A DNA stretch of 20,612 bases from UBA7662 sp041688385. GTDB lineage: Bacteria > Bacteroidota > Bacteroidia > UBA7662. Each line of letters opens with the position of its first letter. Within the stretch, counting starts at the first letter, position 1. The notes under the pieces are model-generated. The model worked only from the letters and a program-made list of their open reading frames with translations. It made no database searches and had not been told where the DNA came from. A program made the position numbers and the translations under genes. Shown here one piece after another: positions 1-5,578 of this stretch. The stretch lies in the NCBI GenBank assembly GCA_041688385.1, contig JBDNIH010000225.1:1-20612 (forward strand). The letters are read 5' to 3'.

Positions 1-497
1 CCACCAACGGTTGGCACGCCAAAAGCATTTCCATAATCACCAATGCCTTTTACCACGCCGCGCATAATCCACTTCGTTTTTTCGTCGGCCAGCTTGCCAA
101 AACGTAAGGAATTCAACTGAGCGATGGGCCGTGCGCCCATGGTAAATATATCGCGGTTAATTCCACCCACACCAGTTGCCGCGCCTTGATAAGGTTCGAT
201 CGCCGATGGGTGGTTGTGGGATTCAATTTTGAACGCACAGGCAATACCATCACCTATATCTACCAACCCGGCGTTTTCTTCGCCGGCCTTAGCCAAAATA
301 CGTTCGCCCTCTTTAGGCAACGTTTTCAGCCAAACAATACTGTTTTTATAGGAGCAATGTTCACTCCACATCACAGCATAAATACTGAGTTCATTAAAAT
401 TGGGAATACGGCCCAATACAGAACAAATTTTCTCGAATTCTTCGGGAAGTAATCCCAGTTTTTCGGCGGCGGCCACATCGATCAATTGCGCTTCCAC
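1..497 (-). CDS. purL: Phosphoribosylformylglycinamidine synthase, PurL (N-terminal part, cut by window edge)
   Basis: PurL converts formylglycinamide ribonucleotide, glutamine and ATP to formylglycinamidine ribonucleotide in cytoplasmic purine synthesis. About 165 N-terminal residues are visible and the rest lies beyond position 1. The frame reads VMWSEHCSYKNS near residue 44, the family signature with the catalytic-region histidine, and then ESHNHPSAIEPYQGAATGVGG, the metal/nucleotide-binding loop. The start is a GTG at 497. No earlier start is possible, because the stop codon of the upstream PepSY-like gene (504-506) lies in the same frame two codons before. The six-base gap suggests co-transcription and coupled translation with that gene. 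The family is certain. Whether this is the small PurL or the large single-chain form cannot be told from this fragment, although the beginning without a long PurS-like extension favours the small subunit. Confidence 0.95.
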   Translation of the reverse strand, partial: MEAQLIDVAAAEKLGLLPEEFEKICSVLGRIPNFNELSIYAVMWSEHCSYKNSIVWLKTLPKEGERILAKAGEENAGLVDIGDGIACAFKIESHNHPSAIEPYQGAATGVGGINRDIFTMGARPIAQLNSLRFGKLADEKTKWIMRGVVKGIGDYGNAFGVPTVG

Positions 498-503
498 GGT
501 ATT

Positions 504-959
504 TTATTTAGAGGTGTTATTTTGAATTTCTTCACGAAGAAGGTTGCCTCTTTCGTCGAATACCAAATTAGAGTAAAGTTTATTGCACAAAATCTGCAAA
601 CGATGCTCTTTGGTTAAAGGGGTGTCGTAGAGGGTGATGTCGGCCAAACTACAATCTGGGAAACGCTGTTTAAGAAAGCTGGTGGTGGCGTACGACAATT
701 CCGCCGCACTCATTTCGGCTATGGTATTTACCCAAAGGAATTCTTTGGTGTATAGGCTTTCCTGTTTTTTACCCAGGAACTCATATTTAATCACAAAGCC
801 TACCCGACTTTTCCGCCACTCTACATCGGCAGCAGCCGGATATTGGTCACGAAAGGCTTTGAGCAATTCCAGGGGTACTTTTTTCTGTTTGAGCCGTTGT
901 GCTTCGCTGGTGAAGACCAGGCTAGTCATCAATACAAAAAGGAGGAGGATTTTTTTCAT
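504..959 (-). CDS. Small secreted PepSY-like (beta-lactamase-inhibitor-like) protein
   Basis: A 151-residue exported protein. Residues 1-20 form a signal peptide (MKKILLLFVLMTSLVFTSEA, then QR) with an Ala-x-Ala-like cleavage site and no lipobox cysteine. The mature part resembles Bacteroidota PepSY-like proteins (PF11396 type): a helix ending in FRDQYPAAADVEW followed by strands (VGFVIKYEFLGKKQESLY), then a second, weaker copy of the same helix-strand pattern (LKQRFPDCSLADITLYD). Proteins of this kind are periplasmic or surface proteins of unknown function, often encoded near envelope genes. It is the first gene of a minus-strand pair with purL, six bases downstream. The pairing with a purine gene looks accidental rather than functional. 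The family call rests on pattern recognition only. Confidence 0.7.
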   Translation of the reverse strand: MKKILLLFVLMTSLVFTSEAQRLKQKKVPLELLKAFRDQYPAAADVEWRKSRVGFVIKYEFLGKKQESLYTKEFLWVNTIAEMSAAELSYATTSFLKQRFPDCSLADITLYDTPLTKEHRLQILCNKLYSNLVFDERGNLLREEIQNNTSK

Positions 960-972
960 ACGTAGAGAAGTG

Positions 973-980
973 CAAAAATA
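973..980 (-). promoter_or_regulatory. Bacteroidota -7 promoter element (TATTTTTG)
   Basis: On the minus strand TATTTTTG matches the Bacteroidota sigma-70 -7 consensus TAnnTTTG and ends 13 bases before the ATG at 959. No convincing -33 TTTG lies at the usual 17-23 base spacing; the nearest TTTTG is only about 9 bases upstream. It would drive the PepSY-like gene and purL. Confidence 0.5.
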
Positions 981-1042
981 ACCGTTTCAAAACGAATAAG
1001 TAAGGACAATTGCATTTAGTCATTTTCTGCGTTTTAACCGAT

Positions 1043-1072
1043 ACCGATATCGGTTCCACCCCGCTGGGGGTG
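1043..1072. repeat. Palindrome followed by GC-rich hairpin in the glnN upstream spacer
   Basis: Positions 1043-1054 are a perfect 12-base palindrome (ACCGATATCGGT). Two bases later comes a six-base-pair hairpin, CACCCC / GGGGTG (1057-1062 and 1067-1072) with a four-base loop. There is no T tract, so it is not a standard terminator. Both lie between the divergent PepSY-like and glnN genes. The function is unknown: a regulator site or a relic of an interspersed repeat are the main options. Confidence 0.5.
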
Positions 1073-1080
1073 TAGGCCAA

Positions 1081-1154
1081 AACACCGCAAAGCCCAAATC
1101 AAACCCCCCTGCTCCCCTAGAGAGGGGGCGCGGGTGAGCCAACACCTCAAAGCC
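1081..1154. repeat. GC-rich hairpin element flanked by 14-base direct repeats
   Basis: AACACCgCAAAGCC (1081-1094) recurs as AACACCtCAAAGCC (1141-1154), 13 of 14 bases identical and exactly 60 bases apart. Between them is a C-rich/G-rich stretch able to fold, with CCCCT (1114-1118) pairing AGGGG (1123-1127). The C-run/G-run layout resembles short interspersed repeats common between genes in Bacteroidota genomes. The flanking repeats could be a small duplication or a footprint of insertion. The remaining spacer (1155-1377) is AT-rich and presumably holds the glnN promoter. It contains TTGGCAA and TTGTCAA (1290-1304) in direct order, and a CAGATTTG (1346-1353) with one mismatch to the -7 consensus. 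Confidence 0.55.
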
Positions 1155-1377
1155 AACCAGCATGACCAGCTAACTCCGTCAGATCTCGTTATCCTAGTAA
1201 AGCCTCATTTCCCATTGCTTAAGCTATATCATATAAACCATTTCAAAATATATTTTTTGGAGAAAATCATGTTTCAAATCGACAACTTTTTGGCAAATTG
1301 TCAATAATATTTACCAAACACACCCTTTATTCAAATTTTTATAACCAGATTTGCATCAGTTTTTAAATATTTACTGC

Positions 1378-3567
1378 ATGAGCACCATTCGTAAAGAAGC
1401 TTTAAATACACAACGCAACCGACCATCCATACCGGTTACCGCACCTTCACAGAAAATCAGCGAAATTTATGGCACCAACGTCTTCAATCAAAAAGCCATG
1501 CGCGAGCATCTGGCGGAGGATGTGTATAAAAGCCTGCTCCGCTCCATCGAACACGGCGGACGTATAGAAGCCACCATCGCCGACCAAGTAGCCGCAGGTA
1601 TGAAAAACTGGGCCATGACTAAGGGCGCTACCCACTATACCCACTGGTTTCAACCCCTCACTGGTGCCACGGCCGAAAAACACGATGCTTTCTTTTCTCT
1701 CAATGGGCAAGGCGAACCCGTTGAAGCTTTCGCTGGCGGTGCACTTGTACAACAAGAACCCGATGCCTCTAGTTTCCCGAATGGCGGCATACGCAACACC
1801 TTCGAAGCCCGTGGATATACCGCCTGGGACCCAAGCTCACCTGCGTTTATTATGCAAGGCCCGGCCGGCAACACCCTCTGTATACCAACCATCTTCGTTT
1901 CATATACCGGCGAATCGCTCGATTATAAATCTCCCCTGCTCAAATCTATCACCGCAGTAGAAGATGCCGGCGTAGCCATTTGTCAATACTTCGATAAAAA
2001 CATCACCAAAGTATTCCCTACGCTCGGTATCGAACAGGAGTACTTTTTGGTAGACAATGCTTTATTTAATGCCCGTCCCGACTTGGCGCTAGCCGGACGT
2101 TCCTTGTTTGGACATGCACCAGCACGCGGCCAGCAACTCGAAGACCACTATTTTGGCTCAATACCAGAAAGAGTACACGCCTATATGGTAGATGTGGAGT
2201 ATGAGGCGCTAAAGCTTGGCATTCCACTCAAAACCCGTCACAACGAAGTAGCACCCGGCCAATTTGAGTGTGCGCCCATCTTTGAAGAGATCAATTTGGC
2301 AGTCGACCACAACCAACTGCTCATGGATTTAATGGAAAAAATCGCCAAACGCCATAATCTGCGCGTCTTATTACACGAGAAGCCTTTTGCAGGAGTAAAT
2401 GGATCTGGCAAACATAACAACTGGTCGCTAAGCACCAATACAGGCAAAAACCTGCTCTCGCCAGGTAAAACGCCTAAGACAAATCTCATGTTCCTGACCT
2501 TCTTTGTGAATACCATCAAAGCATTTCACGACCATGCCGACCTCATCCGCGCGGCCATCACCTCCGCCAGCAACGACCACCGACTGGGCGCCAATGAAGC
2601 CCCACCTGCAATAATGTCAGCCTTTTTAGGTAGTCAGTTGAGCCGGGTACTCGACGAAATAGAAAAAGGTAAAATTGAACACAACGAAAATGAAGTGCGC
2701 AATTTGATGAGCCATAGCATCAAGGCCATCCCTGAAATCCTACTCGACAATACCGACCGTAACCGCACCTCACCATTCGCCTTTACAGGCAATAAATTCG
2801 AATTACGCGCCGTAGGATCTTCCGCTAACAGCGCTCAGGCAATGACCGTACTGAATACAGCCATGGCCAAAACACTCATTGAGTTCAAAAAAGACATTGA
2901 CAAACTCATTGGTGATGGAGACAGTCGCGACACCGCTGTTCTAACCGTATTGCAAAAATACATCAAACAGACCAAAAAAATCCGCTTCGAAGGCAATGGT
3001 TATGGAGACGAATGGGTAGAAGAAGCTGAAAAACGCGGCCTGCCGAACGTAAAAACCACACCACATGCACTCGATGCCATGGTCACCAAAAAAGCATTTG
3101 AGCTCTTCGAGAAAATGGGCATTTATACCCACCGCGAACTCGAAGCCCGCCATGAAATTGAACTCGAAGCCTACACCAAAAAAATTCAAATCGAATCGCG
3201 ATTGATTGGTGATTTGTCGATGACCAAAATTGTACCTGCCGCAGTAGCCTATCAGGAAAGACTGTGCCGGAGCATTCAGCATCAGCAAGCCCTTGATATA
3301 TCGGCCAAAGTGCTAAAACCACAAGTAGATTTAGCCACTGAACTCGCTGAGCGTATTGGCATTATCATCACCACGGTGACCGCCATGGTAGAAGCCCGCA
3401 GAACAGCCAATAAGCTGACCAACGGCCGTGACATGGCTATCGCCTACTGCGAATCTGTGAAGCCTTTCTTCGACACCATTCGTTATCACAGCGATAAACT
3501 CGAGCTTCGCATTGACGATGAGCTGTGGCCGCTCCCGAAATACCGCGAATTGTTGTTTTTGAAATAA
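1378..3567 (+). CDS. glnN: Glutamine synthetase type III
   Basis: ATP-dependent ligation of ammonia to glutamate, the main ammonia-assimilation step, in the cytoplasm. The protein is 729 residues from the ATG at 1378, the usual size of the GSIII family and much longer than GSI or GSII. An in-frame TTG at 1351 would add nine residues but has no support. Visible signatures include the metal-site strand GIEQEYFLVD (about 217-226), RHNEVAPGQFECAPIFE (287-303) and NGSGKHNNWSL (341-351), the glutamate/ATP region around the conserved Lys-His. The C-terminal ~300 residues are the largely helical GSIII-specific extension. GSIII enzymes assemble as double hexameric rings. The gene stands alone with its own long upstream region and a strong terminator, which fits separate nitrogen control, although no recognised regulator site can be named. 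Confidence 0.97.
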   Translation: MSTIRKEALNTQRNRPSIPVTAPSQKISEIYGTNVFNQKAMREHLAEDVYKSLLRSIEHGGRIEATIADQVAAGMKNWAMTKGATHYTHWFQPLTGATAEKHDAFFSLNGQGEPVEAFAGGALVQQEPDASSFPNGGIRNTFEARGYTAWDPSSPAFIMQGPAGNTLCIPTIFVSYTGESLDYKSPLLKSITAVEDAGVAICQYFDKNITKVFPTLGIEQEYFLVDNALFNARPDLALAGRSLFGHAPARGQQLEDHYFGSIPERVHAYMVDVEYEALKLGIPLKTRHNEVAPGQFECAPIFEEINLAVDHNQLLMDLMEKIAKRHNLRVLLHEKPFAGVNGSGKHNNWSLSTNTGKNLLSPGKTPKTNLMFLTFFVNTIKAFHDHADLIRAAITSASNDHRLGANEAPPAIMSAFLGSQLSRVLDEIEKGKIEHNENEVRNLMSHSIKAIPEILLDNTDRNRTSPFAFTGNKFELRAVGSSANSAQAMTVLNTAMAKTLIEFKKDIDKLIGDGDSRDTAVLTVLQKYIKQTKKIRFEGNGYGDEWVEEAEKRGLPNVKTTPHALDAMVTKKAFELFEKMGIYTHRELEARHEIELEAYTKKIQIESRLIGDLSMTKIVPAAVAYQERLCRSIQHQQALDISAKVLKPQVDLATELAERIGIIITTVTAMVEARRTANKLTNGRDMAIAYCESVKPFFDTIRYHSDKLELRIDDELWPLPKYRELLFLK

Positions 3568-3583
3568 ACGCATACAACCTACA

Positions 3584-3616
3584 AAAAAGGCCGAATCCAG
3601 TGGATTCGGCCTTTTT
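3584..3616. terminator. Bidirectional rho-independent terminator
   Basis: A perfect ten-base-pair stem, GGCCGAATCC / GGATTCGGCC (3589-3598 and 3602-3611), with a three-base loop is flanked by A6 on the left and T5 on the right. It therefore works in both directions, ending glnN on the plus strand and the lipocalin-like lipoprotein cluster on the minus strand. Confidence 0.92.
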
Positions 3617-3645
3617 ATGTAATCAGTACTTTATTAATTATCGTA

Positions 3646-4101
3646 CTATTCTCCGCTGAAAACAAAAGTATAACGCGAAAGTGTAGTCCCGGATAATTCA
3701 TCATAATAGGCACGCATATTATCTGCTGTAAGTTCTTCTATAAACAAGGCGACCGTGTCGTGAGGTGTGTACATTTCGAGCAGAACATCGTTTTTAAGCG
3801 TCCAACTGCCACGGTATTCTTGCAATTCCGAGGAATCGCAACGTCGCGCACCCGCGTCTATAAAGAGCCTGTTTTCAGAACGGAAACGGTATTCATCATC
3901 GCGCTCACATAGCAACAAACTGGCATATACGGAAATGGAAGCACCCCCAGGAGGGCCCTTTACAAAATCCGTAATCGTCCAAGTTTTGGGACGTAATAGT
4001 TCTTCTTTTGTTTTGGGAAACTCATTGTCTAGTCGCTCGCAAGACAAACTCACTACCGCCAAAAAAAGACCTAACGCTGCTAATCTACCTTTTCCGTTCA
4101 T
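3646..4101 (-). CDS. Lipocalin-like lipoprotein, distal paralogue
   Basis: 151 residues. A hydrophobic signal ends in SLSC (Cys21), a plausible though not ideal lipobox because Ser rather than Leu/Val sits at -3. The mature part follows the small Bacteroidota lipocalin-like pattern (PF13648 type): a first strand with LLRPKTWTITDF, then LCERDDEYRFRSENRLFIDAG...RC, where the two cysteines probably pair, then WTLKNDVLLEMY and DTVALFIEELTADNMRAYY. It is clearly related to the gene immediately upstream: W-x-x-x-N-D, D-T-x-A-L and the C-x(n)-C segment align. Its ATG directly follows the TAA of that gene with no spacing, so the two are surely translated from one transcript. Presumed to be anchored in the outer membrane or periplasm. 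Ligand and role are unknown. Confidence 0.75.
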   Translation of the reverse strand: MNGKGRLAALGLFLAVVSLSCERLDNEFPKTKEELLRPKTWTITDFVKGPPGGASISVYASLLLCERDDEYRFRSENRLFIDAGARRCDSSELQEYRGSWTLKNDVLLEMYTPHDTVALFIEELTADNMRAYYDELSGTTLSRYTFVFSGE

Positions 4102-4539
4102 TTATCTTTTAGTATAGACCAATTCGTTGGTAATGCTATTCTCTACAAAACGAAGTCTCAAACTAGTCGAATTTACGCTCGAAACCGATAAAGCCATGGT
4201 ATCTTGGTCTTCAACGACGATAAGATTATTGTCGTTCTGCATTTTCCAATAAATGGTATCTCGCTGCGGTGCATTAACAAAACACTTTAGCGCAGCCTCT
4301 TCACGAACAAATAAGTTCGGATTGGCAAAAGTATATAAATTGTCTTTTTCACAATCGTCGTACACTATATCGTAAATACTGTTGTTGAGCGTGCCAATAA
4401 TTTGAAGGTGATCTGTCAACTGCCAGTTGTTGTTAATAATTTGTTCTTCATTCGTCGGCGTTACAACAGGAGGTTCTTCTTCTTTACAAGCAGTCAATAC
4501 AACTGCTAATGCTGCGGCAAAAAACAAAACTCTTTTCAT
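4102..4539 (-). CDS. Lipocalin-like lipoprotein, proximal intact paralogue
   Basis: 145 residues from the ATG at 4539. The frame is open 21 codons further upstream, but only this start gives a proper signal: MKRVLFFAAALAVVLTAC with lipobox LTAC (Cys18), followed by an acidic KEEE sequence and a short linker. The mature domain starts with INNNWQLTDHLQ and has the cysteine segment CEKDNLYTFANPNLF...KC, then TIYWKMQNDNNLIVVE, DTMALSVSSV and a final strand ending LVYTKR. This is the usual one-domain lipocalin-like fold of Bacteroidota lipoproteins. The acidic residues just after the lipidated cysteine resemble the surface-export signal known from some Bacteroidota lipoproteins, so surface display is possible (inference). 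It is the middle member of three related genes on this strand. A leader inverted repeat lies just upstream. Confidence 0.78.
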   Translation of the reverse strand: MKRVLFFAAALAVVLTACKEEEPPVVTPTNEEQIINNNWQLTDHLQIIGTLNNSIYDIVYDDCEKDNLYTFANPNLFVREEAALKCFVNAPQRDTIYWKMQNDNNLIVVEDQDTMALSVSSVNSTSLRLRFVENSITNELVYTKR

Positions 4540-4546
4540 GGATATG

Positions 4547-4575
4547 GGTTTAGACTGCGAACATAAGTCTAAACC
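4547..4575 (-). promoter_or_regulatory. Ten-base-pair inverted repeat just upstream of the lipoprotein start
   Basis: GGTTTAGACT (4547-4556) and AGTCTAAACC (4566-4575) are perfect inverted repeats around a nine-base spacer. The inner edge is seven bases from the start codon at 4539. It could be an operator dyad or an RNA hairpin covering the start region. No T tract follows, so a terminator is unlikely. A TGACTTTG (4585-4592, minus strand), one mismatch from the -7 consensus, lies just upstream and would put the repeat in the 5' leader. Confidence 0.5.
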
Positions 4576-4648
4576 AGCATTTTTCAAAGTCAGTCGGGCC
4601 AAAAACTAATAACCCAACCAAAATGGTTTGGCTATGCCTTGTCTATTT

Positions 4649-5121
4649 TTAATACCTTTTGAATGTCCACTGACGATCGAAGTTAACGCCAGGCAGCTCC
4701 TGCTCAAAGCATAGCTGAAGTGCACTATCATTTAACGCGTTCACCACTGCATGTACTTCAAAGCCGCCGGCTGAAAAACGAAGCCGATTGGCTGCAATGG
4801 TAAACACCCATGTTGCAGCTACAACTTTTGGTTCGGCAGGCGAACATCTATCCACCATTTGGTCGTGCGCCATCAAACCTTGGGCGCTAAAGCGAAACTG
4901 ATTGTAGTGGTCACAAACTATTAAGCAGAAGAGCATACAAGTTCTGATTTTCGGTCGTGCACTCAACGGTGCCGGTCCAAGCTGTTAATTTCCAATTTGA
5001 GGCTTGCAGCCATTCAGATTTCGATTTGGCGGGGACTATAGGCGTTGGAAGAACATCTTCTTAATGCAAGCGGTAAATGCCGCAATAGTAAGGCACCTAC
5101 GAGAATGGCTTTTTGAACCAT
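4649..5121 (-). pseudogene. Broken third lipocalin-like lipoprotein (frameshifted)
   Basis: No single frame covers this stretch, yet joined frames give a normal member of the neighbouring family. From ATG at 5121 the frame reads MVQKAILVGALL. A shift of one base near 5086-5091 is needed to continue IAAFTACIKK, which completes a lipobox (FTAC). A second one-base shift near 5057 gives DVLPTP and then LQASNWKLTAWTGT. A third near 4965-4985 enters the last frame, with CDHYNQFRFSAQG, ATWVFTIAANRLRFS and a final strand ending WTFKRY before TAA at 4649. NWKLT matches NWQLT of the intact paralogue, and the C-D-x-Y-N-x-F-x-F segment matches C-E-K-D-N-x-Y-x-F. The first two breaks look like single-base losses and the third like a gain. 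It lies 109 bases upstream of the intact pair. Clustered sequencing errors are the alternative. Confidence 0.7.
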
Positions 5122-5212
5122 TTTAAGCGGGGTAACATACGTACGCCCCAAAACGAAAACTGCACCAAAAAGCCAACCCTAAGATATCAAGGCCTAGCTT
5201 AATACGACAAAT

Positions 5213-5578
5213 TCAGTCTTTACGTCTGTATTTCTGCTCGAATCCACGGTTGACACCCTCCAAAAGCGATTGCACGATTGCAAACAACAGACTAAACCAC
5301 AAGGCTGGCCAAAAGCCAGTAACAGTAAAACCCGGCACCAATTCACCCGCCAACAAAATGATAACGGCATTAATCACCAACAAAAACAAGCCCATCGTCA
5401 ATAAGGTGAATGGTATGGTAAGCAAGACCAAAATCGGCTTCACCGCAATGTTCAACAACACCAACACCGCCGTAACAATCAGCCCGGTCACAAAATTTGC
5501 GACCAAAATGCCATCCAGCAACCAATCAGCTGCCATTACAGCCATGGCTCCCATGATCCACCGCGCCAGCAACCTCAT
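5213..5578 (-). CDS. Small integral membrane protein, PF04020 (YvlD / phage_holin_4_2) family
   Basis: 121 residues with four hydrophobic segments at about 8-28, 30-50, 53-80 and 87-105. The conserved core reads NIAVKPILVLLTIPFTLLTMGLFLLVINA, quoted in parts: a NxxxKPIL turn, then LTIPxTxxTxGLF and the last-helix N-A motif typical of PF04020. Despite the Pfam name these are widespread inner-membrane proteins of unknown function and are not evidence of a phage. The ATG overlaps the stop of the upstream endonuclease gene as ATGA (5575-5578), so the two are translationally coupled. No strong terminator follows in 5122-5212, and I see nothing else there. Confidence 0.85.
   Translation of the reverse strand: MRLLARWIMGAMAVMAADWLLDGILVANFVTGLIVTAVLVLLNIAVKPILVLLTIPFTLLTMGLFLLVINAVIILLAGELVPGFTVTGFWPALWFSLLFAIVQSLLEGVNRGFEQKYRRKD

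Noticed and set aside
634..981. 115-residue plus-strand ORF opposite the PepSY-like gene
   Set aside because: Antisense shadow. The opposite strand has a signal peptide and family pattern, and this frame has neither.
1351..1377. TTG start extending glnN by nine residues
   Set aside because: The ATG at 1378 gives the normal GSIII length and N-terminus; the extension has no support.
4649..4966. Stand-alone 105-residue minus-strand ORF
   Set aside because: It lacks a signal and reads as the C-terminal two thirds of a lipocalin-like lipoprotein whose N-terminal part lies upstream in other frames, so it was merged into the pseudogene.
5213..5578. Prophage signal from the 'phage holin' family name
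   Set aside because: PF04020 proteins are widespread chromosomal membrane proteins. No phage structural, lysis or integrase gene is near.
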